Of a stretch of DNA of 24,972 nucleotides, positions 20,152 to 24,972 are shown in pieces (position 1 is the stretch's first letter; each line of letters opens with the position of its first letter). The stretch is taken from positions 1-24,972 of the forward strand of contig WQUN01000115.1 of the NCBI GenBank assembly GCA_009782085.1, given 5' to 3'. The notes below the pieces were generated by a model. The model was given only the letters and a program-made list of their open reading frames with translations, had not been told where the DNA came from and searched no databases. This DNA is from Bacillota bacterium. GTDB taxonomy: Bacteria > Bacillota > Clostridia > Lachnospirales > WQUN01. The position numbers and the translations under genes are program-made.

Positions 20152-22404
20152 TCATCCATTTTTCTTGCCCTTCCCGGAGACTTGGGCGCCCTTCCCGGAG
20201 ACTTGGGTCTCTTTATCGAATTTATTCTGCACCATCAGCGCCGCCAGCTGTTTCGCCAGCGCGGACTGCCCGGCTTCCTTGCTTTTCCTGTCCTGTTCCT
20301 CCATGAAATCCCTGACCTCGTTTTTCGACGCGCCGGCGGCGGCGCGGCGCTTCTCGAAGTCCGCGAGCTTCTCCCTGTAGCCGCAGACGCAGGCGAACAT
20401 GCGTTTGTCGCCCTCGCCGCGCATCTCCAGCCTCTTGTTGCAGTTCGGGCAGCGGGCGTTGGTCTGCATCGACAGGTTTTTGCGGTAGCCGCAGCCGCGG
20501 CTGGAACAGACCAGCAGCGTCCCCTTCTTGCCGTTGACCTCCAGGAGGAACTCCCCGCAGTCCGGGCATCTCTCCCGGGTCATGTTGTCGTGCACGTATT
20601 TCGCGCCGCTGGCCGCCACGGAGGCCACGAGTTTGGCCGTGTATTCGCGCATCCTGGCTATAAACGCGTCGTTCTTCGCCTGGCCCTTGCTTATCAGCGC
20701 CAGCTCCTGCTCCCACTTCGCGGTCAGCTCCGCGGAGCGGAGGTCGTCCGGGACGATGGACACGAGCTGGATACCCTTGGAAGTCGGGGCGATCTCCTTG
20801 CCGCGGCGCTCGATATAAAAGGAATCGAACAGCTTTTCGATTATGTCGGCGCGGGTGGCCGGGGTGCCGAGGCCGCTGGTGGTCTTTAGCACGGCCCGCG
20901 CGGCTTCGCTCAGCTCCTTGCCGCTCGGGTTCTCCATGGCGGTGAGCAAGGTGGCCTCGGTGTACCGCGCCGGCGGCTTGGTCTTCCCCGTCTCGATCCC
21001 GCAGGATTTAAGCTCGAGCCTGTCCCCCTGGCGGATCTGCGGCAAGGTCTGCTCCTTGACGTCGGAGTCGTCGTCCTCCTCCTCGTCGGCCAGATTCTGC
21101 CCGTAGGCAAGTTTCCAGCCGGGATTTTTGACGATCTTCCCCTTCGCGTGGAACTGGTCCTTGCCTATCGTAACGACTATCTTGGTCTCCTCGTACTCGA
21201 ACGGCGGCGACAGCACCGCCAGGAAACGGCGCACAACCAGGTCGTAGACGTTGCGCTCCTCCGGCTCCAAAGCGGAGAGGTTCACCGGCTCCTCTGTGGG
21301 GATGATGGCGTGATGGTCGGTCACTTTCGAGTTGTCCACGAGATACTTCGTGGACATGGGCCGAGCGCGATACAGCGACATGGCCGTTTCCTTGTAATTG
21401 CCGACGGCAATGCTCCTGAGGCGGTCGGGCAAGGTCGGTACTATGTCGTCCGTGATATAGCGCGAATCGGTGCGAGGGTATGTCAGCAGCTTGTGCCGCT
21501 CGTAGAGCGCCTGCATCAGCGAGAGCGTCTGTTTGGCCGAATAGGCGTATTTCTTGTTCGCGTCGCGCTGGAGCTCCGTAAGGTCGTAGGCGGCCGGCGG
21601 GGGCTTCTGCTTGGCCTGCCTGCCGACGGCGGTCGCGGCCGCGGGCTTCCCGGCGACGCGCTGCAGGACGGCCTCGGCCTCCGCCTTGTCGAACAGGCGC
21701 GCGCGGTTGTCCGCGCTCATCCACGTGGCGGTGAAGCCGTTGAAATGCGCCTTTATCGTGTAATAATCCTTGGGGACGAAGCTCCTTATCTCATTCTCCC
21801 GCGCCACGATCATGGCCAAGGTCGGCGTCTGCACACGGCCGGCGGAGAGCCCCGCGTTGTGCTTGCACGTCAGCGCGCGGGTGACGTTCAGGCCGACTAG
21901 CCAGTCCGCCTCGGCCCGCGCCTCGGCCGAAAGAAACAGGTTGTAGTAGTCGGCGGCGGGTTTCAGGTTGTTGAAGCCCTCTTTCACGGCCCTGTCTGTC
22001 TGGGAGGAGATCCACAGCCGCCTGGCGGGCTTCTTGCAGCCGGCCTTTATCAGTATCCACCGGGCCACGAGCTCCCCTTCCCTGCCGGAATCCGTGGCGA
22101 TTATTATATCGGAGACGTCCGGCCGCTTCAGCAGGTCCTGGACGACGCCGTACTGCTTCGCGCTTTCCTTTATGACGACCAGCTGCATTTTCTGCGGCAG
22201 CATGGGCAAAGATTCGAGGCTCCAGGTCTTCAGCTCCTTGTTGTAAATTTCCGGATCGGCCAAAGTGACCAGATGCCCCAGGGCCCACGTGACGATATAG
22301 CGCTCGCCCGCGATGAACCCGGGGCCGCTCTGTTTGCAGCCCAGGACTTTCGCGATCTCCTTGGCCACGGAGGGTTTTTCGGCCAGGACTAAGGATTTGG
22401 GCAT
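20152..22404 (-). CDS. topB: DNA topoisomerase III
   Basis: 750 residues from the ATG at 22404 (MPKSLVLAEKPSVAKEIAKV). The longer frame from 22575 is rejected because the perfect promoter lies inside it. TOPRIM domain: Glu9 in LAEKPS and TDSGREGELVARW near 104-116. Cleavage domain: catalytic Tyr309 in LTYPRTDSRY; also NAGLSAGRVQTPTLAM. The C-terminus carries two zinc ribbons, RCPDCGEF..CSSRGCGY and RCPNCNKR..CVCGY. This type IA enzyme relaxes negative supercoils and decatenates replication intermediates. The last residues contain a duplicated QVSGKG heptad from a 21-bp repeat. AAGGTGG lies about 9 nt before the start. Confidence 0.95.
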   Translation of the reverse strand: MPKSLVLAEKPSVAKEIAKVLGCKQSGPGFIAGERYIVTWALGHLVTLADPEIYNKELKTWSLESLPMLPQKMQLVVIKESAKQYGVVQDLLKRPDVSDIIIATDSGREGELVARWILIKAGCKKPARRLWISSQTDRAVKEGFNNLKPAADYYNLFLSAEARAEADWLVGLNVTRALTCKHNAGLSAGRVQTPTLAMIVARENEIRSFVPKDYYTIKAHFNGFTATWMSADNRARLFDKAEAEAVLQRVAGKPAAATAVGRQAKQKPPPAAYDLTELQRDANKKYAYSAKQTLSLMQALYERHKLLTYPRTDSRYITDDIVPTLPDRLRSIAVGNYKETAMSLYRARPMSTKYLVDNSKVTDHHAIIPTEEPVNLSALEPEERNVYDLVVRRFLAVLSPPFEYEETKIVVTIGKDQFHAKGKIVKNPGWKLAYGQNLADEEEDDDSDVKEQTLPQIRQGDRLELKSCGIETGKTKPPARYTEATLLTAMENPSGKELSEAARAVLKTTSGLGTPATRADIIEKLFDSFYIERRGKEIAPTSKGIQLVSIVPDDLRSAELTAKWEQELALISKGQAKNDAFIARMREYTAKLVASVAASGAKYVHDNMTRERCPDCGEFLLEVNGKKGTLLVCSSRGCGYRKNLSMQTNARCPNCNKRLEMRGEGDKRMFACVCGYREKLADFEKRRAAAGASKNEVRDFMEEQDRKSKEAGQSALAKQLAALMVQNKFDKETQVSGKGAQVSGKGKKNG
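20168..20209 (-). repeat. topB: Two tandem 21-bp repeats at the 3' end of topB
   Basis: CCCTTCCCGGAGACTTGGG begins at 20168 and again at 20189; the units differ only in the last two bases. They encode the tail heptads TQVSGKG and AQVSGKG, so length variation would stay in frame. Confidence 0.85.
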
Positions 22405-22501
22405 CGGCAAGTACCACCTTTTGTGTGAATTGTCAGGACAAACGCGGATTCGCGCCTGTTTTGGCGCTGCGGGCGCGGCGCCCCCGCGGGGAATATGGGT
22501 T

Positions 22502-22530
22502 ATTATAGACAGGAGAGGAGCATATGTCAA
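22502..22530 (-). promoter_or_regulatory. Consensus sigma-A promoter of topB
   Basis: On the minus strand TTGACA (22525-22530), 17-nt spacer, TATAAT (22502-22507): a perfect match to the vegetative consensus. The -35 overlaps the last codons of the SLOG gene. Transcription begins near 22494, about 90 nt before the topB ATG. Confidence 0.9.
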
Positions 22531-23054
22531 ATCGGCGCAAATGCGTCGGCGAGATTTATTAAGGGCTTGCCGCATGATACTGTATAGTCGATCGTATACT
22601 TTGTTCCTCCAGGCTGACCATCGAAATACGCGATGACTTCGGAGGACATGTCGACAATGAACTTGTCGCGTTCATAATATACGCCATAATGGTATCTTTC
22701 AAAAAGGCTAATTTCATAGTCCGCCTGTTCAGAAACCGCTTGTAACCGATCTATCCATTCCGGCGTCCAGTTTTCATTCTCAAAATAACGAACCGAAAAC
22801 GGCAGAATCAAAATACATCGTAACTGCGAATATTCCGCCTTATGCGTTATAACCCTTTCAGCCGCGATTATATCAAATCCGCTCATTGCACCGGATACAA
22901 AATTCACTTTGCCCCGGCATATGGCCAACTTTATCTCATTGTCCAGCAAATACAGCATTCTGGCGCAAGCGGTTGCGTCTCTGGGCAACCGGTCCGGACG
23001 ATGGCCGGTGAAACAGACAGTCTGAACAGGTTTGATTTCCGACAGATATTCCAT
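22527..23054 (-). CDS. SLOG-superfamily protein (DUF1273/YpsA-like)
   Basis: 175 residues. VCFTGHRPDRLP at 13-24 is the DUF1273/YpsA signature. FVSGAMSGFDIIAAE near 52-66 matches the GxxxGxD..A nucleotide-ligand motif, and CILILPF, RDKFIVDMSSEVIAYFDGQ and GGTKYTIDY give the Rossmann-like core. Family members are thought to bind nucleotide-derived ligands; YpsA of Bacillus influences cell division, and several SLOG families occur in defence or stress loci. It is AT-richer than its neighbours. A strong promoter (23088-23116) and AGGAGG before the ATG show independent expression, divergent from the XRE regulator gene, which may control it. Confidence 0.85.
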   Translation of the reverse strand: MEYLSEIKPVQTVCFTGHRPDRLPRDATACARMLYLLDNEIKLAICRGKVNFVSGAMSGFDIIAAERVITHKAEYSQLRCILILPFSVRYFENENWTPEWIDRLQAVSEQADYEISLFERYHYGVYYERDKFIVDMSSEVIAYFDGQPGGTKYTIDYTVSCGKPLINLADAFAPI

Positions 23055-23087
23055 GTTATCCTCCTGCTATGCAAAATTGTCTCGCAC

Positions 23088-23116
23088 ATTATACCTATAA
23101 TAAATATACCTTTCAA
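23088..23116 (-). promoter_or_regulatory. Sigma-A-type promoter of the SLOG gene
   Basis: On the minus strand TTGAAA (23111-23116), 17-nt spacer, TATAAT (23088-23093). One of the operator-like repeats occupies the spacer and -35. Confidence 0.8.
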
Positions 23117-23155
23117 GCTATTTTTTACAATATGAACCATAATTAATATGCCTTT
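23094..23155. repeat. Paired direct repeats in the SLOG/XRE divergent promoter region
   Basis: CCTATAATAAATATACCTTT (23094-23113) and CCATAATTAATATGCCTTT (23137-23155) are imperfect direct repeats with 43-nt spacing, four helical turns. The first lies on the SLOG promoter. They are candidate binding sites of the XRE protein encoded next door. Confidence 0.45.
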
Positions 23156-23223
23156 ACACAGTTCCTCCTTGAGTTGTCCTATAATTCCTATGAAACAGAA
23201 CGGTATCGGCTGGAGGAATGCCA

Positions 23224-23541
23224 ATGTTTATTGGTGAACGGCTCGCAGAGCTCCGAAAGGACAGGGGTTTGAGACAAAAGGAGCTTGCCGATAAGCTAAA
23301 TGTTAAGGAAAAAACCATTTCAGCCTATGAAAATGACGTCACAGCGCCAAGTGACAGGATACAGGAGGAAATTGCCTGTTTGTTTGATATTTCGCTTGAC
23401 TATCTGCACGGACTGACGAACGAAGAGACTACATACAGCAGGGAACAATATGTGATCTTGCCGAAATCCTGCCCGCCTATTATGAAAAAGGAACTCCTGG
23501 AGTATCTGGAGTTCCTGAAGCTGAAGCACAAAATAAAATAA
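23224..23541 (+). CDS. XRE-family transcriptional regulator
   Basis: 105 residues from the ATG at 23224 (MFIGERLAELRKDRG), chosen over 23218 because GGAGG is 7 nt upstream of it and only 1 nt from the other. Residues 5-60 are a Cro/CI helix-turn-helix: RQKELADKLNVKEKTISAYEND, then the PSDRIQEEIACLFDISLDYLHGL tail common in Clostridial phage-like regulators. The last 35 residues are a helical tail of unknown role. Probably a repressor acting on the divergent region it shares with the SLOG gene, and perhaps on itself. Confidence 0.88.
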   Translation: MFIGERLAELRKDRGLRQKELADKLNVKEKTISAYENDVTAPSDRIQEEIACLFDISLDYLHGLTNEETTYSREQYVILPKSCPPIMKKELLEYLEFLKLKHKIK

Positions 23542-23584
23542 GGGTGCAGCAAATTTTATGAAATAAAACCCAGGGGGGATTCCC

Positions 23585-23785
23585 ATGAAAAAAAAGCCGC
23601 TGTTCACGGCAATTCTGTTCTTTATACTGCTGATACTCGTCACTCTGGGCAAAAACGCCGTCGCCGGCGCGACGTCGCCGCCGGGCTGGTTCGAGTATCT
23701 GTACGAGGGCCTGATGATTCTGATCCCGCTTGTCGGCGGGATAGTCGTGTTCAGGCAGATTTCCAGAAGCCTGAAAGGGAAATAG
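23585..23785 (+). CDS. Small two-helix membrane protein, function unknown
   Basis: 66 residues: basic start MKKK, hydrophobic helix at about 6-22 (FTAILFFILLILVTLG), a GATSPPGWFEYLYEG loop, then a second helix at about 43-57 (LMILIPLVGGIVVF) and a basic tail. A GGGGGG site is about 6 nt upstream of the ATG. I do not recognise a family. It lies 43 bp after the XRE gene but has the GC content of the host chromosome, and ends 22 bp before the convergent tcdA stop. Confidence 0.7.
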   Translation: MKKKPLFTAILFFILLILVTLGKNAVAGATSPPGWFEYLYEGLMILIPLVGGIVVFRQISRSLKGK

Positions 23786-23807
23786 CGCAACGGGGAAACG
23801 GCGCGTT

Positions 23808-24560
23808 TCATCGTATCCCGATTATGTCCTTTATGACCTCCCCGGCCAGTATCATCCCAGCCACGGGCGGGACGAACGATACGCTCCCGGGGATTGTTTT
23901 GTTTGCGGATTTTTTCGCGCCGGTTTCCGGCGTAATCCCGCCGTTGCCTTTCGCCCCGCATCCGCTGTCGGCTGCCGGCATAACCGGCTCCCTGGAATAA
24001 ACGACCTTCAGGCTCCCGATGCCGCCGGCGCGGAGCTCCTTTCGCACGGCCTTCGCCAGCGGGCAAACTGAAGTGTCGTAGATGTCCGCGACCTCGAACT
24101 TAGTCGGGTCCAGCTTGTTGCCCGCGCCCATGCAGCTTATGACCGGCGTGCCGGCGGCGGCCGCGTTCCGTATGATAAGCAGCTTCGACGCCACGGAGTC
24201 TATGGCGTCGACGGCGTAGGAATAGCGCGACAAATCGATCCCGCCGGCGGTTTCCGCGTCGTAGAAGAAGCGGAATGTCTCCGCCTCCGCCTCGGGGTTT
24301 ATCTCCAGCGCCCTCTCCCGCATGACGTCCGCCTTGTATCTGCCGACGGTCGCGTGAGTCGCGACAAGCTGCCTGTTTATGTTCGTCACGCTGACCGTGT
24401 CTCCGTCCACGAACGCCAGGCGGCCGACCCCGCCGCGCGCCAAAGCCTCCGCCGCGTACGAACCGACGCCGCCGAGCCCGAAGACGATGACCGACGAGGC
24501 CCGGAGCCGGAGCAGAGCTTCCTTACCCAGCAATGTTTCGGTCCGCGAGAATTGGTTCAT
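23808..24560 (-). CDS. tcdA: tRNA threonylcarbamoyladenosine dehydratase
   Basis: 250 residues of the ThiF/E1-like superfamily in its TcdA (YgdL/CsdL) branch. GLGGVGSYAAEALARGG at 28-44 binds ATP, followed by VDGDTVSVTNINRQ (51-64) and HATVGRYKADVM; later CMGAGNKLDPTKFEVADI, typical of TcdA, and PVAGMILAGEVIKDI at the end. The enzyme uses ATP to cyclise t6A at tRNA position 37 to ct6A, sharpening decoding of ANN codons. Its start is tied by an ATGA overlap to a 20-codon ORF created by a 59-bp duplication; before that event the start apparently overlapped the stop of the zinc-ribbon gene directly. Confidence 0.93.
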   Translation of the reverse strand: MNQFSRTETLLGKEALLRLRASSVIVFGLGGVGSYAAEALARGGVGRLAFVDGDTVSVTNINRQLVATHATVGRYKADVMRERALEINPEAEAETFRFFYDAETAGGIDLSRYSYAVDAIDSVASKLLIIRNAAAAGTPVISCMGAGNKLDPTKFEVADIYDTSVCPLAKAVRKELRAGGIGSLKVVYSREPVMPAADSGCGAKGNGGITPETGAKKSANKTIPGSVSFVPPVAGMILAGEVIKDIIGIR

Positions 24561-24638
24561 GGCCGCACCTTGCTCATGATCGTATTGTACAGCTTTTCTG
24601 TCCGCGAGAATTGGTTCATAGCCGCACCTTGCTCATGA
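24542..24638. repeat. 59-bp-period tandem duplication between zinc-ribbon gene and tcdA
   Basis: TCCGCGAGAATTGGTTCAT starts at 24542 and again at 24601; about 38 nt of each unit (through GCCGCACCTTGCTCATGA) match with one substitution, and weaker similarity continues beyond. It contains the tcdA start and the zinc-ribbon gene's end. Confidence 0.85.
24557..24619 (-). CDS. Chimeric 20-codon ORF bridging two genes
   Basis: Reads MNQFSRTEKLYNTIMSKVRP. The first eight residues equal the TcdA start and the end (MSKVR) equals the zinc-ribbon protein's C-terminus. Its ATG overlaps the zinc-ribbon stop and its TGA overlaps the tcdA ATG, both as ATGA, so it would relay ribosomes by termination-reinitiation. 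It is a by-product of the duplication; whether the peptide does anything is unknown. Confidence 0.4.
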   Translation of the reverse strand: MNQFSRTEKLYNTIMSKVRP

Positions 24639-24861
24639 ATTTTTCGTACATCTCGTCGCCGACGCACTCCCGCGCGTAGGCGCACCAGCTGACGCAGCTC
24701 TGCGCGTCGCCATATGCGACGAAGCCGCATTCGCATCGGACCCGCGTGTCGCCGGTGAACATCTCTATCGTCCGCCCGCAGCTCGGGCAGGTTTTCTCCT
24801 TAAGCTCCGGCGTGCCGCGAAAAGCGGCCGCGCCGGGGCAGCCTTCGAAGCGCTTCTCCAT
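24616..24861 (-). CDS. Small zinc-ribbon protein
   Basis: 81 residues. CPSCG (25-29) and CEC (about 43-45) make a four-Cys zinc ribbon with the motif TIEMFTGDTRVRCECGF; the C-terminal SCVSWCAYARECVG adds three more Cys that may bind a second metal. The family looks familiar from Clostridia but I cannot name it. GGAGG lies 8 nt before the ATG. It was directly overlapped with tcdA before the duplication, so both form an operon and may share a role in metal- or tRNA-related metabolism; that is inference. Confidence 0.8.
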   Translation of the reverse strand: MEKRFEGCPGAAAFRGTPELKEKTCPSCGRTIEMFTGDTRVRCECGFVAYGDAQSCVSWCAYARECVGDEMYEKFMSKVRL

Positions 24862-24882
24862 TTCTCAGTCCTCCGTAAGGAA

Positions 24883-24972
24883 CTGTCCAGAAATAAACTG
24901 ATCAAATATTTTTTTGAAACGCCGTAGAAGCGTTCGTCGTTTCAAAAAAATGTGCATGTTATTTCTGGACAG
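24883..24972. repeat. 90-bp palindromic element (MITE-like)
   Basis: CTGTCCAGAAATAA (24883-24896) and its exact complement (24959-24972) form perfect 14-bp ends; inside, TTTTTTTGAAACG pairs with CGTTTCAAAAAAA around a CCGTAGAAGCGTTCGT loop. It ends exactly at the last base of the window, so it may also be one end of something larger. The loop core matches the element at 224-330. Confidence 0.75.

Noticed and set aside
22405..22575. N-terminal extension of topoisomerase III by 57 residues
   Set aside because: The perfect topB promoter at 22502-22530 lies inside it, and the TOPRIM domain begins at the ATG at 22404.
23795..23809. GAAACG-GCG-CGTTTC hairpin as a terminator between the small membrane gene and tcdA
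   Set aside because: The stem is only 6 bp, overlaps the tcdA stop codon and has no T-run on either side.

Overview
The window looks like chromosomal DNA from a GC-rich, endospore-lineage Firmicute of the class Clostridia. The basis is gene content and order: the sporulation genes yqfC and yqfD head a minus-strand cluster with phoH, pgpH, ybeY and dgkA. Strong AGGAGG ribosome sites, sigma-A-type promoters (the topB promoter is a perfect TTGACA-17-TATAAT) and a SipW-type signal peptidase agree with this. Genus cannot be told from the sequence.

Layout. 1-97 is the 3' end (domains V and VI) of a group II intron whose body lies outside the window. 224-507 holds two palindromic miniature elements around a perfect hairpin. 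521-2642 (-) is a two-gene oxidoreductase operon: an old-yellow-enzyme family flavoprotein, then a short-chain dehydrogenase. 2929-3283 (+) is a RelB/DinJ-type antitoxin followed by a broken YoeB-type toxin. 3355-10362 (-) is the conserved block yqfC-yqfD-phoH-pgpH-ybeY-dgkA, interrupted between phoH and pgpH by an AT-richer MNT/HEPN toxin-antitoxin pair. 10363-10995 is a repeat-rich gap before a SipW-like signal peptidase gene (+) with an acidic repetitive N-terminus. 11719-12154 holds more repeats, and then comes a tRNA-Glu(CUC) with promoter and terminator.

12293-15923 (-) encodes an asymmetric heterodimeric ABC exporter; its promoter is followed by three 14-nt-phased palindromes that look like an operator. 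16111-17700 (+) is an AMP-forming acyl-CoA synthetase-like enzyme. Its 3' end overlaps a convergent DUF445 membrane protein gene (17684-18943). 19047-20051 (+) is an extended-SDR epimerase/dehydratase-like protein. 20152-22404 (-) is DNA topoisomerase III. 22527-23541 is a divergent, AT-richer SLOG (DUF1273-like)/XRE-regulator pair. 23585-23785 (+) is a two-helix membrane protein. 23808-24861 (-) is a zinc-ribbon protein gene plus tcdA (ct6A tRNA modification), with a 59-bp duplication between them that made a chimeric 20-codon ORF. The window ends exactly at the far end of another palindromic element (24883-24972), whose loop core matches the element at 224-330.

Functionally most genes are housekeeping: RNA maturation (YbeY), c-di-AMP turnover (PgpH), lipid carrier phosphorylation (DgkA), sporulation (YqfC/YqfD), tRNA modification (TcdA) and decatenation (TopB). 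The unusual material is in the joints: two toxin-antitoxin loci, at least six palindromic or dispersed repeats, a SLOG/XRE pair, and a candidate operator array. I do not see a large uncharacterised multi-gene system. The best leads are the shared-core palindromes, the MNT/HEPN insertion, the ABC operator array, the SLOG/XRE pair and the tcdA duplication.
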